From positions 1 to 6,284 of the forward strand of contig PIXU01000170.1 in assembly GCA_003601795.1 (NCBI GenBank): a stretch of 6,284 nt of DNA. Reading direction: 5' to 3'. Below are positions 1-4,633 of the stretch, one piece after another. The position numbers were made by a program, and so were the translations under genes. The notes beneath the pieces were generated by a model. It was not told where the DNA came from, did not search any database, and saw only the letters and a program-made list of their open reading frames with translations. Numbering within the stretch: position 1 is the first letter of the stretch; each line of letters opens with the position of its first letter. This DNA is from Candidatus Methanophagales archaeon. GTDB lineage: Archaea > Halobacteriota > Syntropharchaeia > Alkanophagales > Methanospirareceae.

Positions 1-2
1 CG

Positions 3-407
3 GTGGTGATTATGGACGTAGCACTATCTAAAGGGAAATTGGAGAAGGCTTTGCGCTATAAGGAACTGTTGAGCAAAGCAGAGGAGGCGAAGAAGCGACA
101 CGAGAAGATAAAATTCGCAGAAGAATGTGAGGTTACAGTCACGACACTCAACAGGATAAGGCACAGATACGAAAAAGAGGGATTTTTAGGACTGATAGAC
201 AAGCGAGAAGGAAATCCCGACAGAAACAAGGAGATGAGAGACTGTGTCAAGAAGAAATTCTTAGAGGCCGGACTCAACGGGAAAAAACTGAGAGACGCAC
301 TCGTTGAGGATGGAGTAGTCCCTGATAAGTTATATTCTGAGCGGCACATCTATCGGCTCATTGCCACTTATAAGAAGGAACTGAATCAAGTAGGAGTCGA
401 TGTTTAA
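3..407 (+). CDS. Helix-turn-helix protein, transposase-N-terminus-like
   Basis: This is a small basic, almost entirely helical protein. Residues about 33-70 form a homeodomain-like helix-turn-helix: the stretch EVTVTTLNRIRHRYEKEG followed by FLGLIDKREG matches the usual 'rWlkrYrekGleGLldkr' shape of IS transposase N-terminal domains and related regulators. Residues about 75-125 look like a second helical DNA-binding unit ending in SERHIYRLIATYKKE, so the arrangement may be bipartite. No DDE catalytic domain is present. GTG codons at 3 and 6 and ATG at 12 are all possible starts, and the gene may also begin before the window. It stops at a TAA that opens into a 12-A run, and the same frame stays open for another 92 codons. 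I infer DNA binding, either as a transposase remnant or as a regulator of the small genes that follow. Confidence 0.7.
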   Translation: MVIMDVALSKGKLEKALRYKELLSKAEEAKKRHEKIKFAEECEVTVTTLNRIRHRYEKEGFLGLIDKREGNPDRNKEMRDCVKKKFLEAGLNGKKLRDALVEDGVVPDKLYSERHIYRLIATYKKELNQVGVDV

Positions 408-686
408 AAAAAAAAAACGAGAATTTGCAACCCAAATGCCTTAACTAATGCCCTGAAGAGAGAGCTGGAATTCGAGGAGATCAAGGAGGAAAAACAGAAG
501 GAAGCGTATGAAAAGGTCGCGGGGTACGCTGCGAAGATAAAAGAAAAGGAGAAGGAAATCGAAAGGCTTGAAAACGAGATGGCGGGGATTAAAAAGCGAA
601 TAGAGGATAGCGAGCCGGAGCCGATGTATGAGATGAATACGGCTCTTATGTGCCTAATCATCGCTTTACTGGTCCTTAGAGGATGA
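408..686 (+). pseudogene. Start-less in-frame continuation: coiled coil plus C-terminal membrane helix
   Basis: Directly after the TAA at 405-407, and in the same frame, 92 sense codons run to TGA at 684-686. The translation looks like real protein: a charged heptad-like coiled coil (for example AAKIKEKEKEIERLENEM) followed by a C-terminal hydrophobic segment, NTALMCLIIALLVLRG. No ATG, GTG or TTG occurs in this frame before ATG at 579, so about the first 57 codons have no ordinary start. The simplest reading is that the segment was once the C-terminal part of the helix-turn-helix protein, cut off by a nonsense change or a sequence error at the A-tract. Slippage inside the run of A residues cannot remove this stop, because the stop begins before the run. 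A short product starting at 579 is the alternative. Confidence 0.5.
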
Positions 687-687
687 C

Positions 688-813
688 GTGCTCTACATAA
701 TGTATGAAAAAGCGCCTGATAGGTGGCACGATGGGATGAAAGAGGCGTTTAAAAAGATAAATAGCAGGGGTTATACTACCAGAGAGGGATGGAGAATCCA
801 GCTTGAAATATGA
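688..813 (+). CDS. Small hypothetical protein, 41 aa
   Basis: This short ORF starts at GTG 688, one base after the preceding stop. GAGG at 679-682 lies five bases upstream, a good ribosome binding site that supports this start; ATG at 700 is an alternative. The product is soluble-looking and mixed in charge, with the core RWHDGMKEAFKKINSRGY and aromatic residues spread through it. I do not recognise a family. Its stop overlaps the ATG of the next ORF as ATGA (810-813), which suggests translational coupling and is the best evidence that both are real. It could also be a fragment of a longer lost gene. Confidence 0.4.
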   Translation: MLYIMYEKAPDRWHDGMKEAFKKINSRGYTTREGWRIQLEI

Positions 814-1013
814 TTCTGGACCGTGCAAAAGGTTTGGCAATGATGTGGAGGATGTGCGAGTTCCTGGAACAGATCTCAAAACCTGAAGTAACCACAAAAC
901 TGTTCATGTTCTTTTTTGCTCTTCTCATTATACTTGACGATTGGATACTTTACCATGTGGCACTTAGCCGAATTACAAGGACAATTGAGAAAAAAGAAAT
1001 TGGATTGGAATGA
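810..1013 (+). CDS. Small single-pass membrane protein, 67 aa
   Basis: The ATG overlaps the stop of the preceding ORF by four bases (ATGA). The N-terminal 25-30 residues are amphipathic (ILDRAKGLAMMWRMCEFLEQ). A strongly hydrophobic segment follows at residues about 31-51 (LFMFFFALLIILDDWILYHV), interrupted by two adjacent aspartates, and the short tail is basic. This predicts one membrane span or a re-entrant helix. No known family is recognised. With the C-terminal hydrophobic tail of the segment at 408-686, it gives two small membrane-associated products in one string, an arrangement often seen in integrated viral or plasmid-like modules, though nothing here proves such an origin. An AT-rich promoter-like stretch follows straight after. 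Confidence 0.45.
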   Translation: MILDRAKGLAMMWRMCEFLEQISKPEVTTKLFMFFFALLIILDDWILYHVALSRITRTIEKKEIGLE

Positions 1014-1018
1014 ACATA

Positions 1019-1067
1019 TTTTTATATATATAAAATAGAAGCAATAGAATTAAAAATCAAGAGGGGG
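1019..1067 (+). promoter_or_regulatory. TATA-like promoter and strong Shine-Dalgarno for the 1072 operon
   Basis: The stretch around 1020-1034 reads TTTTTATATATATAAAA, a strong match to an archaeal TATA element. A start of transcription about 25 bases downstream would fall near 1050-1055 and leave a leader of about 20 bases. GAGGGGG at 1061-1067 ends four bases before ATG 1072 and is the most purine-rich ribosome binding site in the window. This marks the beginning of a transcription unit separate from the small genes upstream. Confidence 0.6.
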
Positions 1068-1071
1068 AAGC

Positions 1072-1401
1072 ATGGCGAAAAAGAAATACGATCCTGTGTT
1101 CCAATTTAAGATTACGCTGAAGGGAATTAAACCACCTATTTGGCGGCAAATACAAGTCCAAGAAATTTATACATTCTGGGACTTACATGTTGCCATTCAA
1201 GACGCTATGGGTTGGGATGATTACCATCTTCATGAGTTCGAAGTAGTCAACCCTTCAACTGGTTTGGGGGTGATTATAGGAAGCCCAACCCCGCATGAAG
1301 TTCTTGCTGGAGAAGACCCTGAACATTTTGACGTGAAAGAGATTAGTTTTGATAACCCTGATAAACGTCACAAATCTGCATTTGGGGAGATGTTAGAATG
1401 A
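1072..1401 (+). CDS. pRiA4b ORF-3-like protein, apparently missing its middle
   Basis: The first ~65 residues are typical of the plasmid pRiA4b ORF-3 family (PF07929): FKITLKGIKPPIWRQIQV, then TFWDLHVAIQDAMGW, then DYHLHEFEV. Family members are usually about 170-190 residues, but this one has 109. The last ~30 residues (GEDPEHFDVKEISFDNPDKR and on to AFGEM) resemble the family's C-terminal end ('FDPEhFD..EvnFDdPdKRwk.aF') rather than its middle. The central part, normally containing the Y-x-YDFGDxWxH region and the cysteine/GG segment, is absent. I therefore read it as an in-frame internal deletion with a junction near residues 70-80; this rests on recalled family consensus, not on an alignment. 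The molecular function of the family is not firmly established. ATG 1072 is supported by the GAGGGGG upstream. The stop overlaps the next gene's start (ATGA, 1398-1401), implying coupling. Confidence 0.8.
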   Translation: MAKKKYDPVFQFKITLKGIKPPIWRQIQVQEIYTFWDLHVAIQDAMGWDDYHLHEFEVVNPSTGLGVIIGSPTPHEVLAGEDPEHFDVKEISFDNPDKRHKSAFGEMLE

Positions 1402-2360
1402 GCAAAGGAAGAAATGGGGATAGAGAACTATTGAGGTTAAAGAAGGAATTAAGGGGGATTATAGACCATAGGATTGAACATAACAGCGGTTTTGCCAATC
1501 TCTTACGCGGGGACTATTCTCTCTTTATCTTTTTAATCGCTTTTTCCATAAGCATTTATGCTGCATGGAAAGACGGATTTTTGGCACCGCATTATGTCCC
1601 CTCACTTTATCTGGCACTTCTTATTTGGTTATTGTATTGTATCCAGAGTGTCAAGAAGGGATTCGATAAAGGACTGGACGAAGTAGGGCAAGTACCTTCT
1701 TTTAGTTGGAGTTTAAGATGGGTTAAACCCCTTTTTTCTTCTTTTGGGACACTATCTTTACTGTGTATCCTCGTGCTTCTGATTACTGGCGAGAAAAGCT
1801 GGTGGATGTGGACACCCGTTATTCTATTTGTACTTCTTTCTTTACTACTGACCATAGGACTAAGAAAGCCTGTTTCCGCAGCTTCCTCAACCGAAAATCC
1901 GCATACCGAAAATAAAGGGAAACGCAGGATAAAAGTGAGCGGGGTTATCGTCATGATAATATTCATTCTGCTTTTGGCTATTGCTCTGATTTATCCGTAT
2001 TACCGCATTGTCCGTGAATTGATTTTCGCCGTTCAGGAAACGCCCTATTCGTTCTCCGAGGTCATTTTAACCGTGATTTTGATTTTAGTTGCTCTTGTGC
2101 CACTATCAGAATATTTGAGCCTGAGGTTCATCGTAGCTGATGTTTCCAGTCAGAATTATCACCTTTCACTGCTCAGGACGGATATAGATGAAATTGAAGA
2201 TGTGGAAACGCTTGAAGAGAAAATAATGGATGTGCATGAACTGCATTTGCCAAGAGCAGATTCCTTTTGGGTGTTTTTTAACTACTATTATCCTATGTTC
2301 ACGAGATATACTTTTGAAGTGGATGAGGAAGAAGAGGAGGAGAAAGAGGGGTCGAGTTGA
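1398..2360 (+). CDS. Six-helix integral membrane protein of unknown function
   Basis: This is a 320-residue protein with a basic N-terminus (residues 1-37) and about six predicted membrane segments near residues 39-57, 64-83, 113-131, 135-155, 178-200 and 219-238. Between helices 4 and 5 lies a polar loop (about 157-178) rich in Ser, Thr, Asn, Lys and Arg. After helix 6 comes a soluble tail of about 80 residues with an acidic stretch (DIDEIEDVETLEEKIMD), an aromatic patch (SFWVFFNYYYPMFTRYTF) and a terminal run of glutamates. No signal peptide or known catalytic motif is visible, and I do not recognise the family. The start overlaps the stop of the pRiA4b-like gene, and a putative zinc protein follows after 36 bases. 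It may be the membrane anchor of whatever this cluster does, which is inference from position only. Confidence 0.8.
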   Translation: MSKGRNGDRELLRLKKELRGIIDHRIEHNSGFANLLRGDYSLFIFLIAFSISIYAAWKDGFLAPHYVPSLYLALLIWLLYCIQSVKKGFDKGLDEVGQVPSFSWSLRWVKPLFSSFGTLSLLCILVLLITGEKSWWMWTPVILFVLLSLLLTIGLRKPVSAASSTENPHTENKGKRRIKVSGVIVMIIFILLLAIALIYPYYRIVRELIFAVQETPYSFSEVILTVILILVALVPLSEYLSLRFIVADVSSQNYHLSLLRTDIDEIEDVETLEEKIMDVHELHLPRADSFWVFFNYYYPMFTRYTFEVDEEEEEEKEGSS

Positions 2361-2396
2361 GTTTGTTGCAACAGAAAGGGAGGGAGAATATAGAAC

Positions 2397-2756
2397 ATGA
2401 AGAACATAATAAGAGTACGTGAACTATCAGAGAGGGAAATAGAAAAATTGGATAAGAGAAAGGGCTTCAGGGACTTTGGACCCGTAGAATGTGCAGATTG
2501 CGGTTTTAATGGCTCTTTCCCGCGAAGACTTTTCCTCGTTGAAGGTATTAAGGACGAAAGTGACAGAGGGATACTAAGATTGAATATGAAACAGAATCAT
2601 GGAATAGAATACTGCTTCTTCCGAACTGATGGTAAACGAGAATTTATAGAAACTGCTTTCTGTCCACAATGTGACTCTAATAACGTAGTATTTGACATTA
2701 CTCCCGACGCACTGATAAAAGCAATAAGGAAACTAAACAAAGATTTTTTAAAGTAA
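2397..2756 (+). CDS. Small four-cysteine putative zinc-binding protein
   Basis: This 119-residue protein has two CxxC pairs, C32-A-D-C35 and C89-P-Q-C92, a spacing that fits a single zinc site formed by two knuckles around a beta-rich insert. The first knuckle (VECADCGFNGSFPRR) and the second (FCPQCDSNNVVFDI) are typical zinc-ribbon turns. The intervening part carries one further cysteine (C73). The N-terminus is helical and charged, and the C-terminus ends in a helix (PDALIKAIRKLNKDFLK). A purine-rich site, GGGAGGGA at 2378-2385, precedes ATG 2397. No named family is recognised; a structural zinc site in a nucleic-acid- or protein-binding adaptor would be usual for this architecture. It lies 36 bases after the membrane protein and 19 bases before the TPR gene, consistent with one operon. 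Confidence 0.75.
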   Translation: MKNIIRVRELSEREIEKLDKRKGFRDFGPVECADCGFNGSFPRRLFLVEGIKDESDRGILRLNMKQNHGIEYCFFRTDGKREFIETAFCPQCDSNNVVFDITPDALIKAIRKLNKDFLK

Positions 2757-2775
2757 GATAGATTTTATCTACACC

Positions 2776-3186
2776 ATGGCGAAAAAGAGTCTGCAAAGAT
2801 ACTTAGCAAAAATCAAAAAGGACTATAATGTCGTTTTAACTGAAGAAAATTACAAAAATATAATACTGGAAGAATTAGAATCGCCACCATCTCTTTTAGA
2901 TTACTTCAGAGACTATATGGAAAAGAACAAAGCAAAGATCACGCTCGAATGGGGCTGCCTGATGTTTTTATTTATAAAAGCAGATGAAGAAAAATATGCC
3001 CCGGGCATTGAGAAGTATTACAGGCTACTGGAAACATACACACCCAACTGGTTTACTGAAGTCGGACTGGCAGAATTACAACTTCGCTATTACGGTAATG
3101 TACTCAAAGCACGGGATGGATTCCTTAAGGGCCTGGAATTGAAACCCGATGACGCACACTGCCATTATAATCTCGGTTTTGTATAA
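2776..3186 (+). CDS. TPR protein, 5' part of a frameshifted gene
   Basis: The first ~90 residues are helical and charged, without a recognised domain. From about residue 95, TPR-like repeats begin: a first unit (about 95-126, ending GFLKGLELKP) and the start of a second (AHCHYNLGFV), which is broken by TAA at 3184-3186. The repeat resumes in another frame at 3189 as CAT CTT TTA GGC GTG. Joined as GFV-Y-HLLGVSDKSFEHYEKAV, it restores the 34-residue TPR spacing exactly, with the N-L-G, Y, G, S/A and Y..A positions all in register. The present sequence has two extra bases (or lacks one) between 3181 and 3189. No good Shine-Dalgarno precedes ATG 2776. TPR proteins act as protein-binding scaffolds; the partner here is unknown. 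Confidence 0.7.
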   Translation: MAKKSLQRYLAKIKKDYNVVLTEENYKNIILEELESPPSLLDYFRDYMEKNKAKITLEWGCLMFLFIKADEEKYAPGIEKYYRLLETYTPNWFTEVGLAELQLRYYGNVLKARDGFLKGLELKPDDAHCHYNLGFV

Positions 3187-3200
3187 TTCATCTTTTAGGC

Positions 3201-3428
3201 GTGTCTGACAAATCATTTGAGCATTACGAAAAGGCGGTTATCAACTATCAAACCGCAAATAAACCGAAAGAGATTAAAGCAAGGTCTTTATACAACCTCG
3301 CAGTTTTTAAAATAAATGTGGAACACGATTATGAAGCAGGAGGAAGGTTTTTAAAAGAAGCTCTGGCGCTAATGCCACGGTATCCTGAAGCAAAACGTGC
3401 TTTGAAGCAAATGAGGTGGTTGAGGTGA
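3201..3428 (+). CDS. TPR protein, 3' part of the frameshifted gene
   Basis: This frame continues the TPR array of the ORF ending at 3186. It contains the rest of the second repeat (DKSFEHYEKAVINYQTANKP) and a third repeat (ARSLYNLAVFKINV, then AGGRFLKEALALMPRYPEA), with a capping helix ending RALKQMRWLR. A GTG at 3201 could act as a start, but it lies inside a TPR helix turn and has no ribosome binding site, and coding-quality sequence begins upstream at about 3186. I therefore treat it as the second half of one gene of about 217 residues (2776-3428), not as an independent gene. The stop at 3426-3428 overlaps the GTG at 3425 of the next gene, so if the frame is broken, translational coupling to that gene would be weakened. 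Confidence 0.65.
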   Translation: MSDKSFEHYEKAVINYQTANKPKEIKARSLYNLAVFKINVEHDYEAGGRFLKEALALMPRYPEAKRALKQMRWLR

Positions 3429-4147
3429 GAAGAAGAACAACCAGCAGAGATGAAGAATCTGTGAATCTTGGACTTTTTGATTTCTGGCTTCCGACGAAAG
3501 AAAGTGTAGAGAAGGTTGTTTTAATTCAGATTGAATGCAATCTAAACGTCCCTTCCCCGGAATTAAATGATAGAACGCCGTATGAGGACATCGTGATAAC
3601 TAAAAGCGCTTCAAATTATTTCAATGCCTTCCCGATCATAAAGAAAGCGCCTACTTTCAAATATTATCACCAGATGCTGCCATTAAGTGAAAAGGAATTT
3701 GTATACAAGGCGGTGTATTCAAAAACAGGGGGTATTCTGAATATTTTCCATCCTAAAATAAGAGAAAGCATGGATTCCGAGTTAAAAAAGCAGTTTAGCC
3801 AGCACGAAGACGAGAAAGAAGCCATAAGGATATGGAAAGACACTCCTTCGGAATTATGGAGTAATTTACCATCGAAATTTGTATGGGCAGGTGGTGGAAA
3901 GATAGAAGGGGAGTTACTTCTTGATTTCTTGCAGTATTTAACTCGTAAAGTGAGGCGCAAAGAGTTTGATACCCCGGGAGATTCTATGATAACTGCACTA
4001 AGAAATCTGAGGGAATGGCAATTCATATCAAATGAAATTTGTTCTGGAATGGCGCCGGTAGATGCTATCGTTGAGGAGAGGAAAGAGATATATAAGCGAA
4101 AAAGCGCTTTTTTACAAGAAATGCTGATTGAGACTGATTTCGTTTAG
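3416..4147 (+). CDS. Hypothetical protein of about 240 aa
   Basis: I do not recognise the family. The protein is soluble-looking and mixed alpha/beta, with no membrane segment or cysteine cluster. Residues about 15-45 contain a beta-type stretch (NLGLFDFWLPTKES, VVLIQIECNLNV). Residues 55-110 include an aromatic-rich region (ASNYFNAFPIIKKAPTFKYY). A Gly-rich turn, FVWAGGGKIEGELLLDFLQY, lies at about 155-174. The C-terminus (190-240) is helical and charged. GTG codons at 3416 and 3425 are both possible starts; 3425 forms a GTGA overlap with the preceding TPR frame and has GGTGG at 3415-3419 upstream, so it is a good candidate. As last large gene of the operon it probably acts with the TPR, zinc and membrane proteins. 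That is inference from gene order. Confidence 0.7.
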   Translation: MVEVRRRTTSRDEESVNLGLFDFWLPTKESVEKVVLIQIECNLNVPSPELNDRTPYEDIVITKSASNYFNAFPIIKKAPTFKYYHQMLPLSEKEFVYKAVYSKTGGILNIFHPKIRESMDSELKKQFSQHEDEKEAIRIWKDTPSELWSNLPSKFVWAGGGKIEGELLLDFLQYLTRKVRRKEFDTPGDSMITALRNLREWQFISNEICSGMAPVDAIVEERKEIYKRKSAFLQEMLIETDFV

Positions 4148-4180
4148 AAGGAGCTGTGCTTACCGTCCAAAAGTTATACG

Positions 4181-4200
4181 CCTCTTCTCCTAAGAGGGTG
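4181..4200 (+). promoter_or_regulatory. Hairpin covering the ribosome binding site of the 4206 ORF
   Basis: CCTCTT (4181-4186) and AAGAGG (4192-4197) form a perfect six-base-pair stem with a five-base loop. With one bulged G the pairing can extend by three more weak pairs. The right arm and following bases (GAGGGTG, 4194-4200) are the only Shine-Dalgarno-like sequence for ATG 4206, so the stem would hide the ribosome binding site. It could regulate translation or be the trace of a weak terminator; no U-run follows, so termination is less likely. Confidence 0.3.
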
Positions 4201-4205
4201 TAAGG

Positions 4206-4397
4206 ATGACTAAATCGAATATGGTGCGGCTGTGGACAATTCAACCAAAAGAAATCATGCGGAGTTGGGAACGAATCTTCGACCTGGAACTTTTGAAAAC
4301 GCATTTGGAATGGACAGGTGGAGAAACAATACAGGCATGTATCGAAAAAATTTATATGGACGAAGTAGAAAACGTAACTTATTTTAAGGCGAGATAA
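4206..4397 (+). pseudogene. DUF3841-like remnant with the two ends joined
   Basis: The first residues (VRLWTIQPKEI) match the usual opening of DUF3841 proteins. From residue about 19 the sequence SWERIFDLELL, then EWTGGETIQACIEKIYMDEV, then VTYFKAR resembles that family's C-terminal end ('SWerIFDl...iQAtfw.l.l.dVv.v..F'). DUF3841 proteins are around 190 residues and this ORF has 63, so roughly the central two-thirds seems to be missing with the frame kept. The family match and missing length come from memory of the consensus and need an alignment. The same frame continues past TAA 4395 for another 17 codons to TAA 4449, including a 13-codon ATG ORF at 4410. The function of DUF3841 is not established. 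The product is probably nonfunctional, although a short functional protein cannot be excluded. Confidence 0.5.
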
Positions 4398-4633
4398 ATC
4401 CAAAACAAAATGAAGAAAAGAAGCATTAACGAAATCGAAAGCGCTCTGTAAGGAAGTGAAAATTATGAACACAACATTTATTTCAACCACAATATTTGTC
4501 TTCCTGACCATCTTAATTGAATCTACAAACTTAATTCTTCAATTAAAGGGCAGAAGATTAATTTGTAATCATTATGATTCCTGTGCATCGAGGCGCTATT
4601 ACGTCATGTTTTTCTCTACTGAGGTTTTACTGC
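4398..4633. other. Gap with a weak hydrophobic ORF and AT-rich inverted repeats
   Basis: No convincing gene lies here. A + strand frame opens at GTG 4456 or ATG 4465 behind AAGGAAG (4450-4456). It begins with a hydrophobic stretch (TTIFVFLTILI) that could be one membrane helix, but it runs to 4740, so its last third is antisense to the conserved C-terminus of the radical SAM gene. It is either a gene fragment or chance. The stretch separates the accessory cluster from the conserved radical SAM/tyrS block and includes the inverted repeats described at 4513-4546 and, with five-base arms, at 4556-4570. Confidence 0.35.
4513..4546. repeat. Perfect 9-bp inverted repeat, possible - strand terminator
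   Basis: TTAATTGAA (4513-4521) and TTCAATTAA (4538-4546) are exact inverted copies separated by 16 bases. The element lies about 90 bases beyond the stop of the - strand radical SAM gene, between the convergent ends of that gene and the + strand cluster. It could form a weak hairpin in either transcript. With only one G-C pair per arm it would be unstable, and no U-rich tract follows, so a terminator role is uncertain. Confidence 0.3.

Noticed and set aside
2320..2350. Purine-only GA-rich tract at the end of the membrane protein gene
   Set aside because: It is explained by the acidic glutamate-rich C-terminus and needs no separate function.
2741..2771. T6 run at the end of the zinc-protein gene and the small inverted repeat AGATA...TATCT before the TPR gene
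   Set aside because: The T run lies inside coding sequence and the stem is only five AT-rich pairs; gene spacing favours read-through transcription rather than termination.
1072..2789. Same 13 bases (ATGGCGAAAAAGA) at the starts of the 1072 and 2776 genes
   Set aside because: Met-Ala-Lys-Lys starts are common in archaeal genes and the similarity ends there, so it is not a duplicated element.
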